The position numbers and the translations under genes were made by a program. Below, piece after piece: positions 48,380-57,137 of a stretch of 64,000 nucleotides of DNA. The notes below the pieces were generated by a model. It was not told the DNA's origin and searched no databases. It worked only from the letters and a program-made list of their open reading frames with translations. The DNA is from Streptomyces sp. NBC_01244 (GTDB lineage: Bacteria; Actinomycetota; Actinomycetes; Streptomycetales; Streptomycetaceae). Location: positions 123,537-187,536 of the forward strand of contig NZ_CP108490.1 in the NCBI RefSeq assembly GCF_035987325.1, written 5' to 3'. How positions within the stretch are numbered: position 1 is the stretch's first letter; each line of letters starts with the position of its first letter.

Positions 48380-50101
48380 ATGACGGCCCTGACCGACCTG
48401 CTCACCTCGACCGCCGACCAGTTCCCGGACCGCATCGCCCTCGCCGACGACCAGAGCGAACTCACCTACGCCGAGCTCGCCGCAGCCGCCCGGCACACCG
48501 CGGCCCGCCTGCGGGCCGCGGACCCCGCCGCCGGCCCGGTCCTGCTGGCGCTCCCCCCGGGCACCGCCTGGGTGACCGCTCTCCTGGGGGCGTGGCACGC
48601 CGGCAGCCCGGCCGTCCCCCTCGACGTGACGCACCCGGCCCCACGGCTGCGCCAGATCGCGTCCGGCTGCCGGGCCACCACCATCCTCACCTCCGACGGC
48701 AACGCGCCCGCGTGGGCCGACGGCCTCACCGCGCTCGCCCCGGCCACCCGCCCCGCACCGTCCGGCATCGTGATGCTGGAAGGGTGCGCGGACGAGGAGC
48801 GGGCCGCCTGCATCTGGCACACCAGCGGCAGCACCGGCGCCCCCAAGCCCGTCCAGGTTCCTCACCGCGCGGTCGCCGCCCGCGCGACGGTACTGCCGCT
48901 CTGGTCCGGCCTCACGCACACCGACCGGATCGCCCAGCTGACCGCCCTCACCTTCGACGCCGTGCTGTGGGAAGTCCTCGGCGCGCTCACGACCGGGGCC
49001 CGGCTCCAGATCGCCGCGCCGTCCGCCCGTGTCCCCGGCCCGGCCCTGCCCCGCTTCCTGGCCGCCCACCGCATCACCGCGTTCACCGGCACCCCGACCT
49101 ACCTGGCCGCCGCCCCCTTCGCCGACCTGCCCCGCCTGCGCCGCATCGTGCTCGGCGGCGAAGCACTCCACCCGGGCCCGCTGGCGAAGTGGATCGGCCG
49201 CTACGACGTGGCCAACGCCTACGGCCCCACCGAGACCTGCGTGGACGCCATCGTCAACGAGCACCTCCACCCGGACGAGGACCCCGTCCCCATCGGCCGA
49301 CCGCTGCCCGGTGTGCGCGCCTGGGTCCTCGACGAGCTCCAGCAGCCGGTACCGGCCGGACAGGCCGGGGAGCTCTACCTCGGGGGCCAGGGCCTGGCCA
49401 CCGGCTACCTGAACCGGCCCGAGGAGACCGCCCACGCCTTCCTCCGCCTCCGCCTGCCCGGCTCGGACGGTGAGGACCGGGTCTACCGCACCGGGGACCG
49501 AGTGCGGCAGCTTCCCGACGGCCGGTACGTCTTCCTCGGTCGCGCCGACGGCCAGCTCAACCTCGGCGGTGTCCGCCTCGAGCCCACCGAGGTCGAACGA
49601 GCCGCCACGAAGGTGCCGGGCGTACGGGCCGCCGTGCTGCTGACCGACAAGGGGACCAGCGGCCGGGACCGGCTCGTCCTGTACGTGGAAACGGACGACA
49701 CCGGCCTGCCGGCCCGGCTGCGTGCGCAGTTGGCGGGCCAGCTGCCGCCCTCGGCCGTCCCGGCACTCATCGTCGCGCGCCCGTCCCTGCCCTGGACCTC
49801 CTCCGGGAAGATCGACCGCCGCGCCCTCACCGACCCCGCCGCCGAACCTGCCGCATCGACCCCGCGGTTGCTGGGGCCGACGCTGCCGGAGGACGTCGCG
49901 GGCTGGTGGCAGGAGCAGACGGGCACCCCGGCCGCCGACGCCGACGACTTCTTCGTCGCCGGCGGCGACTCCCTCGGGGCCCTGCTCCTGCTCCAGCGGA
50001 TCAACGGTGCGCACGGCACGGAGATCACCCTCGACCGGTTCTACGCCGACCCCACCACCCGGTTCCTCAGCACCGTGTTGTCCCCTGGGAGGACGTCATG
50101 A
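48380..50101 (+). CDS. NRPS adenylation-carrier didomain, 573 aa
   Basis: Adenylation core motifs: CIWHTSGSTGAPKPVQVPH (A3), LTFDAVLWEVLGALTTG (A4, with the Asp that binds an alpha-amino group), NAYGPTETCVDAI (A5), YRTGDRVRQLPDGRYVFLGR (A7) and SSGKIDRRAL (A10). A carrier domain follows at about residues 500-573 with FFVAGGDSLGALLLL, Ser being the phosphopantetheine site. By position I read the pocket as D-A-W-T-V-G-A-V-D-K, suggesting an alpha-amino acid but not a definite one. No condensation domain is in the window, so the loaded amino acid is likely modified or transferred by free enzymes. Confidence 0.88.
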   Translation: MTALTDLLTSTADQFPDRIALADDQSELTYAELAAAARHTAARLRAADPAAGPVLLALPPGTAWVTALLGAWHAGSPAVPLDVTHPAPRLRQIASGCRATTILTSDGNAPAWADGLTALAPATRPAPSGIVMLEGCADEERAACIWHTSGSTGAPKPVQVPHRAVAARATVLPLWSGLTHTDRIAQLTALTFDAVLWEVLGALTTGARLQIAAPSARVPGPALPRFLAAHRITAFTGTPTYLAAAPFADLPRLRRIVLGGEALHPGPLAKWIGRYDVANAYGPTETCVDAIVNEHLHPDEDPVPIGRPLPGVRAWVLDELQQPVPAGQAGELYLGGQGLATGYLNRPEETAHAFLRLRLPGSDGEDRVYRTGDRVRQLPDGRYVFLGRADGQLNLGGVRLEPTEVERAATKVPGVRAAVLLTDKGTSGRDRLVLYVETDDTGLPARLRAQLAGQLPPSAVPALIVARPSLPWTSSGKIDRRALTDPAAEPAASTPRLLGPTLPEDVAGWWQEQTGTPAADADDFFVAGGDSLGALLLLQRINGAHGTEITLDRFYADPTTRFLSTVLSPGRTS

Positions 50102-52269
50102 CCTCGCCGATCCGTGGACTGCTCGTCGACGTCGACGGTGTCTTGAGGCTGTGGCCGCGGCGCAGCGCGATCAAGGCCGCCCTGGACTGCGGCCTGCCCG
50201 AGCAGGCCGTCCGCCGGGTCGCCTACGACGGCGGCTTCGACCTGGCGCACCACGGCGTGTGGAGCCACGAGCAGTGGGTGGACCAGGTCACCACGCGCCT
50301 GACGGAGGAGTTCGGCGCGGCCGGGAAGCGGGCCGCGGAGCTGTGGGCGGCCGACCGCGGGGATGCCGATCCGGCGATGGCCGACCTGCTGCGGCGGGCC
50401 CGGGCGGCCGGGCTGGTCATCTGCGCCCTCACCAACAACACCACCGTCGTCGCAGCCGATCTGGAGCTGCACGGGCTCGCCGACGTGTTCGACCACGTCG
50501 CCAACTCCGCGGAGATCCGGGTGACCAAGCCCGCCCCCGGCGCCTACGAGGCGGCGCTGGCGCTGATGGACCTGCCGGCCGGGCAGGTCGCCTTCACCGA
50601 CGACAGCCGGGCCAACGTCACCGCCGCCCTCCACGTGGGACTGCACGCCCACCACTACACCCGCGCCGAGGAGTTCGAACGGTTCCTCGCCGACCTCGGC
50701 ATCACCCTCCCCCCGGCGGCCGGCCAGCCTGCGGCCCGGGTCGCGGGCGTGCCCGCCGGGACGGCGCCGCCCGCCGGCCACGCGGAAGCCGATGAGGCGA
50801 CCACGGTGGCGACCCGCTACCTGGCCACCGGCCTGCCCCCGGCGGTGCTCGCCGACCGCCTGGCCGCGCACGACCCGGCCCTCACCGTGGTGCCGCTCGG
50901 CCCTGACGCCCTCGCCACCGTAAACGCCGCCGGAACCCTGACCACCTGGCGGCTGCTCCCGCACAGCGCGGACCCCAGGGCTGCCGCCGGACACGTGGAC
51001 GCCTGGGCGGAAGCGGCCGGTGACGTGGACGCCGAACACCTGCCGCCCTGGCTTCCCGCCACCCGTGCGGCGGCCGCCGGACGCGCCGACGACCTGCTCC
51101 ACCACACCGGCTGGGCCCTTTACCAGCTCGCCGCCGCCGACGCCGGCGGTGACCCGCTGGCCGCCGCGACCCATCTGGATACCGTCCGCCAGCACCTCAC
51201 CGTGCTGGCCACCCTCCTCTTGCGGCACCAGAAGGCGCCCTGGCCCGGCGCCACGGCCTCCCGCTACCTCACCCCGACCATCCGCGAGGCACTGACCGCC
51301 TCGCTGCGCGCGGACCCCACCGCCCGAGCCGGGCTCGCCGCCGGCCTCCGGCCGCTGCTCGGTCTCCTGCGCCACCTGCGGCAGATGACCCAGCTCGTCC
51401 TGGACACCACCAGCGCCTGGCCGTGGCCGCACACCGCGGCCTCGCTCGCCCCGCTGCTCGACGGGCCCCCGGACCTGACCGCCCAGGCCCTCGAAGACCC
51501 CCTCTACACACCAGCCCTGGCCGCGGTATACGACCGGCACCGCCCCCTGGCACAGCCCATGGCCGACGCCCTTCGCATCTGGGCCGCGACGGAGCTGTCT
51601 GGGTGCGATGTCGTGGAGCTGGGCGCGGGGACCGGGCGGATCACCCGGCAGCTCGCCGGGCCGGGACCCGCGTCCTACCGGGCCATCGAACCGTCCATCG
51701 CCATGGCCGCCCACCTGCGCAACGCACACCTTGCGGGCGTCGAGGTCGTCGAGGCCGACGCGCTGCTGCTCCCCCTGCCCGCGCTCGGCGCCGACGTCGT
51801 CGTCGAGCACGAGGCACTCCAGTTCGCCGCCGATCCGCTGCTCGCCGCCGACGAGGCGCTGCGCGTCCTTCGTCCGGGCGGCCGCCTCGTCCGGCTACTG
51901 CTGCACCCGACCGGTCCGCACCCGCTCGCCGGCATCGACGCCGCCTACCGGCAGGCGGCGTTCGCCGACGGCCCGCGCCCGCTGTTCTTCGGCAAGGGCA
52001 CCGACCAGCGCATCACCGCCCACCTCGCCGCCCGCGGGCGACCCACCCAGAACCGGACGCTGGCGGAGTTCATCCAGCACCGCACCGTCGAGCAGGCTCT
52101 TGCCGCGCTCGCGGACCGGGCCTGGCCCTACCAGCACCAGCTCACCGACCCCGCCCACCAGGACGGCATGGCGGCCGCCCGGCAGGAAGCCGCCCGCCTG
52201 CCCAAGAGCGTGTCCGTTCCCTACGTACTACGCGCCCTGATCACGCCCGCTGACCAGGAGGACCGCTGA
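50098..52269 (+). CDS. HAD-family hydrolase fused to SAM methyltransferase, 723 aa
   Basis: Residues about 1-210 are a HAD phosphatase-like domain with all four motifs: LLVDVDGVLR, ICALTNNTT, RVTKPAPGAYEAAL and VAFTDDSRANV. Residues about 230-480 form a helical region with no recognised domain (VLADRLAAHDPALTVVPLG, HLDTVRQHLTVLATLLLRH). Residues about 490-723 are a methyltransferase with VVELGAGTGRITRQL near 505, VEVVEADALLLPLP and ADVVVEHEALQFAADPLL. I infer removal of a phosphate and methylation of the same intermediate. The ATG overlaps the didomain stop (ATGA). Confidence 0.8.
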   Translation: MTSPIRGLLVDVDGVLRLWPRRSAIKAALDCGLPEQAVRRVAYDGGFDLAHHGVWSHEQWVDQVTTRLTEEFGAAGKRAAELWAADRGDADPAMADLLRRARAAGLVICALTNNTTVVAADLELHGLADVFDHVANSAEIRVTKPAPGAYEAALALMDLPAGQVAFTDDSRANVTAALHVGLHAHHYTRAEEFERFLADLGITLPPAAGQPAARVAGVPAGTAPPAGHAEADEATTVATRYLATGLPPAVLADRLAAHDPALTVVPLGPDALATVNAAGTLTTWRLLPHSADPRAAAGHVDAWAEAAGDVDAEHLPPWLPATRAAAAGRADDLLHHTGWALYQLAAADAGGDPLAAATHLDTVRQHLTVLATLLLRHQKAPWPGATASRYLTPTIREALTASLRADPTARAGLAAGLRPLLGLLRHLRQMTQLVLDTTSAWPWPHTAASLAPLLDGPPDLTAQALEDPLYTPALAAVYDRHRPLAQPMADALRIWAATELSGCDVVELGAGTGRITRQLAGPGPASYRAIEPSIAMAAHLRNAHLAGVEVVEADALLLPLPALGADVVVEHEALQFAADPLLAADEALRVLRPGGRLVRLLLHPTGPHPLAGIDAAYRQAAFADGPRPLFFGKGTDQRITAHLAARGRPTQNRTLAEFIQHRTVEQALAALADRAWPYQHQLTDPAHQDGMAAARQEAARLPKSVSVPYVLRALITPADQEDR

Positions 52270-54170
52270 TGCCCCACCTTCCCGCCGGATACCGCTGGGC
52301 GTCCACCCTCACCGAAGCCGCCCGGCTGCTGGACGAGGCAACCGTGCCCGTCCTTCGGCCCGATGACACCGGACGCGCCGAACGGTGGGCGGACATCCTG
52401 CACACCTACCCAGCGCCCGGCCTGTTCTCGAGCGGGCCGCCGCACGCCGCGGTGGTGAGCCTGGCGGGCCACGAGGACCTGGGCGAGCTCGTCGCCCGCG
52501 CGCTCGGCCGCCCCCACCACGTCCTCGACCCGGCCCAGCTCCAGGACGCTGCAGCCCTCGGGCCCGACGGAGGCAGCGTCCTCGTCGTCGCCCGCTCCCG
52601 CGCGCTCACCCTGAGCGTTCTGATGCCGCTCCTGGACGCCCTGGCTCGGCAGAACACCCTCGCCGGGTTCCTCACCGGCCGCGACGACGCCGCCTGCACC
52701 TTCGCCGCCGCCAAACTCCTCGCCGCCCACCCCGCCCAGACCGGACCCGCGCGCACCGCGTTCCTGGACGGCACCACCGGACTGACCCACCTCCTCACTG
52801 CCGGGCACCCCGACCAGCGCAGCAACCAGGCCGACGTCCTGGCCGGCGCCTGGGACAGCGTCCTGGTCGACGCCCACGGCTCCGCCGCACACGCCTCCCT
52901 CGGCACCGTGACCCTGTGCGGGCTGAGCGGACCGGCCGAACACGGCCCCGACGGGACACCGCTGGCCGGCGGGTGCACGCCCACCGCCTGCAAAACCGAC
53001 CCCGCCCGCCGCACCCGCCCCCTCGCCCCGCACGACCTGCGCGCCCGCGTCCTGGGCCTGTTCGTGTGCAACGCGATCACCCTGGGCGAAGCCGAGCAGT
53101 ACCCCTCCGACGTGAACCTCGCTCTGGACGCCGTCGAGGGCCACCCCCAAGCGGTCCTCGGACTGCTGCGCGGCGACCTGGACACCAGCGGCCACGAACC
53201 CCGCCTGACCGCTGCGAGCCTGCACTCCGGCGCCCGCCTAGGCGAGATCACAGCGCTGCTGGATACCGACGGCCACCGCCGGGGCATCCGCGGCCCCTCC
53301 GCGATCCTCCTCGGCGACCCCGAACAGCAACTCCACGAGCCCGACACCACGCTCGCCGCGCCCGCCCCGGCGGCCCCCGCGAGCGGCAGGCCGCTCGCCG
53401 ACGCCGAGGCTCTGAGCGGCTGGCGGGTCCGGCTGGCCGACGCCGAGGCCCTCGAACAGGGGTTGTACGCCTCCCTAGACCGGCGCCCCGACGCGGACCT
53501 GTCCGCCTGCGTTAAGGAGATGACCTCCTACCGGCAAACCGCACTGGAGACGCTCCTGGCCGCCGCCCGCGCGCCGGACGAGAGGTGGGAGGAGCGCGTC
53601 GAGGAGCAGAGCCTTCAGTGGGGGCGCGCCGTCCTTGGGATCCTCAGCCGTACCCGCGGCGGCGCGTTCTCCCGGCAGCTCACCGCCGCCCGCACCCACC
53701 ACCGCACCTCGCACTGGGCGCCCGCGCCCGCGTGCGGATACTGCCGCGCGCCCCGGGAGTTCGAGCACCTGACCAGCCCGCTCGGCCTGACCGACCGGCG
53801 TACCCTGCGCTGCCCCAAGTGCGGACCCGCACTCAGCCTCCCGACGACCCTGGACCCCCTCGACATCACCGTCCCGCCCGCCCTCCGCCCGGGTCAACCC
53901 GCCGAGATCCACATCACTTTCCCAGAAGAGGCCCGTGGCCTGGTCGCCGTCCATCTGCGGCCCCGCTCCACCCGGCGCGGCTCGTACGATCACGCAGATC
54001 TGCCCGTCGCCCCCGGCCGGCACACGATCGCCCTCACCCCTCCCTCCACGGACACGCACCTGGAACTGGACCGCCTCTGGGTCGTGCACGCGGACCGCTT
54101 CCACGTCGCCTACCACCAGCAGCGCCTCCCCCTCCTGCCCCACACCCGCACCACAGGCCACCAGCAGTAA
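52269..54170 (+). CDS. large protein of unknown function with possible His-Cys protease signature, 633 aa
   Basis: No family is recognised with confidence. Near residue 202 is VLVDAHGSAAHASLGTVTLC, a His-Gly-Ser arrangement, and near 270 is VLGLFVCNAITLGEAEQ; together they recall the His...Cys dyad of caspase/CHAT-type peptidases. At about 490-518 two CxxC pairs (CGYCRAP and LRCPKCG) suggest a zinc ribbon. The rest is Ala/Arg rich. The ATG shares a base with the HAD-methyltransferase stop. A role in processing or transferring the carrier-bound amino acid is possible but unproven. Confidence 0.5.
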   Translation: MPHLPAGYRWASTLTEAARLLDEATVPVLRPDDTGRAERWADILHTYPAPGLFSSGPPHAAVVSLAGHEDLGELVARALGRPHHVLDPAQLQDAAALGPDGGSVLVVARSRALTLSVLMPLLDALARQNTLAGFLTGRDDAACTFAAAKLLAAHPAQTGPARTAFLDGTTGLTHLLTAGHPDQRSNQADVLAGAWDSVLVDAHGSAAHASLGTVTLCGLSGPAEHGPDGTPLAGGCTPTACKTDPARRTRPLAPHDLRARVLGLFVCNAITLGEAEQYPSDVNLALDAVEGHPQAVLGLLRGDLDTSGHEPRLTAASLHSGARLGEITALLDTDGHRRGIRGPSAILLGDPEQQLHEPDTTLAAPAPAAPASGRPLADAEALSGWRVRLADAEALEQGLYASLDRRPDADLSACVKEMTSYRQTALETLLAAARAPDERWEERVEEQSLQWGRAVLGILSRTRGGAFSRQLTAARTHHRTSHWAPAPACGYCRAPREFEHLTSPLGLTDRRTLRCPKCGPALSLPTTLDPLDITVPPALRPGQPAEIHITFPEEARGLVAVHLRPRSTRRGSYDHADLPVAPGRHTIALTPPSTDTHLELDRLWVVHADRFHVAYHQQRLPLLPHTRTTGHQQ

Positions 54171-54227
54171 CCGGCCCGGCCGGACACCGGCCGGGGGTCA
54201 GCACCGAGAACACAAGAGAGACACACC

Positions 54228-54782
54228 ATGATCATCTGGGTCAACGGTCCCTTCGGCGGCGGCAAGACCACCGCCGCCCGCCGGCTCCACCAGCAGCTCT
54301 CCACCAGCCTGATCACCGACCCCGAGGAGATCGGCTTCGTCCTGCGCAAGAGCATCGGCGACCACCCCGCCCGGGAGAAGGACTTCCAGGACTACCCGGC
54401 CTGGCGCACCCTGGTCGCCAGCCTCTGCGCCGAGCTCGACCGCCAGACCCAGGGCGGCCCGGTCATCGCCCCGATGACGCTGCTGCGCCACGAATACGCC
54501 GAGGAGATCTTCGACGCCCTGGCCAAGGCCGGCGCCGAGGTGCACCACCTCCTCCTGCACGCCGACTCCGACACGATCCGGGCCCGCATCGAGTCGAGCA
54601 TGGAATTCCCCGGTGACGAAGAGCGCAGCGAGAAGGTTCGTGTCTTCCGGCGCCGCAAGCTGGCCGACTACGAGCAGGCGTACGCGACCTGGCTGGGAGA
54701 GCGGGCCGACGTGATCGATACCACCGCGCTCACCCCGGACCAGGTCGTCGCGAAGGCCCTCACCCTCCTGAACCTGCCGTGA
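54228..54782 (+). CDS. TmrB-like P-loop ATPase, 184 aa
   Basis: The start IIWVNGPFGGGKTTAARRLH and the segments ITDPEEIGFVLRKSIGDH, DFQDYPAWRTLVASLCAEL and VIAPMTLLRHEYAEEIFDAL follow Bacillus TmrB, the tunicamycin-resistance ATP-binding protein, very closely in order and spacing. TmrB is thought to bind the antibiotic rather than pump it. Here it may give self-protection or phosphorylate an intermediate. Its stop overlaps the next kinase gene (GTGA). Confidence 0.8.
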   Translation: MIIWVNGPFGGGKTTAARRLHQQLSTSLITDPEEIGFVLRKSIGDHPAREKDFQDYPAWRTLVASLCAELDRQTQGGPVIAPMTLLRHEYAEEIFDALAKAGAEVHHLLLHADSDTIRARIESSMEFPGDEERSEKVRVFRRRKLADYEQAYATWLGERADVIDTTALTPDQVVAKALTLLNLP

Positions 54783-55663
54783 CCAGCGATGCGATAGCAA
54801 GGATGGCCGGGCCGGCCGAGGTCGTCGCCGACCACAGTTGGCCCGGCACGTCCACCACGGTGCTCCGCCTGCGGGCCGCCGACGGACAGCAGATGATCCT
54901 CAAGGCCAACACCAGCACCGACAGCTTCCGGCGAGAGCACGCGGCCCTCTCCCGCTGGGCCCCGGCCCTCGGCGAGAGCGCGCCTCAACTGCTCGACGTC
55001 GACGAGGACGCGCAGCTGCTGCTGATGACCGCGGTCACCGGCCATCCTCTGCAGTCCCTCACCCTCACCGGCTCGCAGGAGCACCGCGCCTACGAGCGGG
55101 CCGGCGCCCTGCTCGCCCGCTTCCACGACACCGCGCCCCGGACCGTCCTGCCCGCCTTCGGCGCCGAACGCGCCGCGTACATCCGCGCCCAGCTGACCGA
55201 CGGCACCCGCCCCCTGACCGGCGCCGACCTCACGGTCCTTGACGAGGCACTGCACCTGCTGGAAGCCCTCCCCGCCCAGAAGGCGCAGCCCTCCCATCTC
55301 GACTTCACCAGCCGCAACGTCCTGTGGAACACCGAAGCAGAGGCGGGCGTCATCGACTTCGAGACCAGCCGCTACGAGGCCGTGGGCCGGGACTTCCTAC
55401 GGATCACCCAGCGCACCCTCTATCACCGCCCGGACCTGCGCACCGCGTTTTACCGGGGGTACGGCCGTGAACCGGAGCGGGCCGAGAGCGAGCTGATGCG
55501 AATCTGCACGGTCACCGACGCCGCCGCCATCGTCGTCACGGCCACCGCCCGCGGCCAGCACGCCTTCGCCACCGAGGCCCGCAGCGTCCTGACCGCCGCC
55601 GTACGCGCCTGGCCCGCCCCGGCGCCGGGGACCGCCATCCCGCACGGACGGAGACCCTTATGA
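54779..55663 (+). CDS. APH-type phosphotransferase, 294 aa
   Basis: The Brenner motif is PSHLDFTSRNVLWN near residue 180, followed by GVIDFETSRYEAVGRDFL, both diagnostic of the aminoglycoside/choline kinase superfamily. The N-lobe has MILKANTSTDSFRREHAAL. Such enzymes inactivate antibiotics or phosphorylate biosynthetic intermediates. It is coupled to the TmrB-like gene and to the phosphoesterase gene after it, suggesting a phosphorylate-then-dephosphorylate step for self-protection. Confidence 0.85.
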   Translation: MTSDAIARMAGPAEVVADHSWPGTSTTVLRLRAADGQQMILKANTSTDSFRREHAALSRWAPALGESAPQLLDVDEDAQLLLMTAVTGHPLQSLTLTGSQEHRAYERAGALLARFHDTAPRTVLPAFGAERAAYIRAQLTDGTRPLTGADLTVLDEALHLLEALPAQKAQPSHLDFTSRNVLWNTEAEAGVIDFETSRYEAVGRDFLRITQRTLYHRPDLRTAFYRGYGREPERAESELMRICTVTDAAAIVVTATARGQHAFATEARSVLTAAVRAWPAPAPGTAIPHGRRPL

Positions 55664-56850
55664 CACCCCCACCGCGCGCCGGCGTGAAGGGGTCCATCAC
55701 CGCGACCACCGACTTCCACTCCACCCTCGGCCGCGCCCCCGACCTGGCCGCTGCGCTGCACCGGGCCCGCTCCACCAGCCTGATCGTCGACAGCGGCGAC
55801 TTCTTCGAGGGCTCCCACTACCCCGTGACCCGGGGAACCGTCGAGCAGCGCATCCTCACCGAGCTGTACGACGTGATCGCCCCCGGCAACCACGGCTGGC
55901 CCCACTACACGACCCCACCACTTCGCGATCTGACCGTCTGCGCCAACGTCATCGACCCGCACACAGGTGAGCTGTTCTTCCGCCCGCTCCACCTGGCCGA
56001 ACTGTCCGGGCGAACCATCGCGATCACCGCCGTCATCGGGCCGAACGCCTTCACGAGCATCGCCCCCGACCTACGCTCCGGGCAGGCGGTCACGGACCCC
56101 GCCTCGGCCCTGCAACTGCTCTACGACCGCCACCGACGGGACGTCGACGACTGGGTCCTGCTCAGCCACCAGGGCTACCAACGAGACCGGGAACTGGCCA
56201 GCCGCTGCACGTTCCTCAACCTCGTTCTCGCCGGCCACTGCCACAGCTCCCACACCGGACCCGAAGCGGCAGGCACCGCCATCCTGATGAAGGCGCCCGA
56301 GTTCGGCAGAGGAACCGCCACCGCCCACCTCCACCGAGGCCGGTGGACAGCCAGCGTCGAACCGGCGGCCCCACTGCCGCTCCCTGCCGAGCTGTCCTGG
56401 CTGGCCACGTCCGTCGGGGAGGCAGAGGCGGCGCTGGACGAGGTCGCGATCCGGCCGAGCAGGTACTGGAGGGGTCGTACGCCCACCGCGCAGGAGATCC
56501 TGCGCCGCGTGGCCGCCGGGCTGCGTCAGCAAACCGGCCTCGGCGTCATCCTCAACACCAGCGCCTTGAACTCCCGCCCTATCGGCGACACCTTGACTCA
56601 CCGAGAGGTGGGCGCGCTGGTTCCCTACGACAACCGCCTGCTGCATACGGGACCCTCACCCGCCCTTGGCCCCCGATCGATTCTCGACCTGGAGGAACGC
56701 TTCGGCCCTCTCGTCATCGACGCTCCGGCACGGAACGCCCCGCTGATCACCACGGACTACCTGGCGCAGCAACTCACAGCGATCCGCCCGCACACCGTCA
56801 CCCTGCGCCACGCCGTTCTGTCAGAGCTGACTTCTAGAGGCAGGTGGTGA
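55660..56850 (+). CDS. 5'-nucleotidase-type metallophosphoesterase, 396 aa
   Basis: Metal-binding motifs in order: ITATTDFHSTLGRAPD (DxH), IVDSGDFFEGSHYP (GD), IAPGNHGWPHY (GNH), WVLLSHQGYQRD and LAGHCHSSHTG. The C-terminal third (ILNTSALNSRPIGDTLTHRE, VGALVPYDNRLLHTG) matches the substrate-binding domain of UshA-type 5'-nucleotidases. No signal peptide is present, so it should act in the cytoplasm, removing phosphate from a nucleotide-like intermediate. Its ATG overlaps the kinase stop. Confidence 0.8.
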   Translation: MTPPPRAGVKGSITATTDFHSTLGRAPDLAAALHRARSTSLIVDSGDFFEGSHYPVTRGTVEQRILTELYDVIAPGNHGWPHYTTPPLRDLTVCANVIDPHTGELFFRPLHLAELSGRTIAITAVIGPNAFTSIAPDLRSGQAVTDPASALQLLYDRHRRDVDDWVLLSHQGYQRDRELASRCTFLNLVLAGHCHSSHTGPEAAGTAILMKAPEFGRGTATAHLHRGRWTASVEPAAPLPLPAELSWLATSVGEAEAALDEVAIRPSRYWRGRTPTAQEILRRVAAGLRQQTGLGVILNTSALNSRPIGDTLTHREVGALVPYDNRLLHTGPSPALGPRSILDLEERFGPLVIDAPARNAPLITTDYLAQQLTAIRPHTVTLRHAVLSELTSRGRW

Positions 56851-56895
56851 CATGCGTGCGACCGAGATTCATCGATGGCGGACGAGCGCGGGAGA

Positions 56896-57008
56896 TGGCG
56901 GATCTTGAGCGCGACCGCCGACCGACGCGGTCACCTGCGGCGATGCCTTCAGCCTCGGGATCGTCGGTGGCAAGATCCGCCAACTATCGCCCTCAAGATC
57001 CGCCAACT
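56896..57008. repeat. short IS-end-like repeats in a 287-bp gap
   Basis: TGGCGGATCTTGAG at 56896-56909 recurs inverted at 56992-57008 (CTCAAGATCCGCCAACT), and part of it again at 56971-56985. Such repeated, oppositely oriented motifs are typical of insertion-sequence ends. The gap from 56851 to 57137 otherwise holds no gene. It is probably a small remnant element. Confidence 0.45.
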
Positions 57009-57137
57009 GTTCTTCTCTGCGCACCGGTGACCTGCGCGGATATACGCGCGTCCCGCCAGCTACCGTACTCGGTCACAACGCGGACCATCCTGTCGCGGAA
57101 CCATGCCGAGAGGGCCCAGCAGGAGCAACGGCCTTGG

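Noticed and set aside
46964..50014. 1016-residue open frame on the minus strand
   Set aside because: It lies antisense to two clear enzymes (aminotransferase and adenylation protein), is made of Gly/Arg/Val/Glu-rich low-complexity sequence, and has no domain. It is a high-GC shadow.
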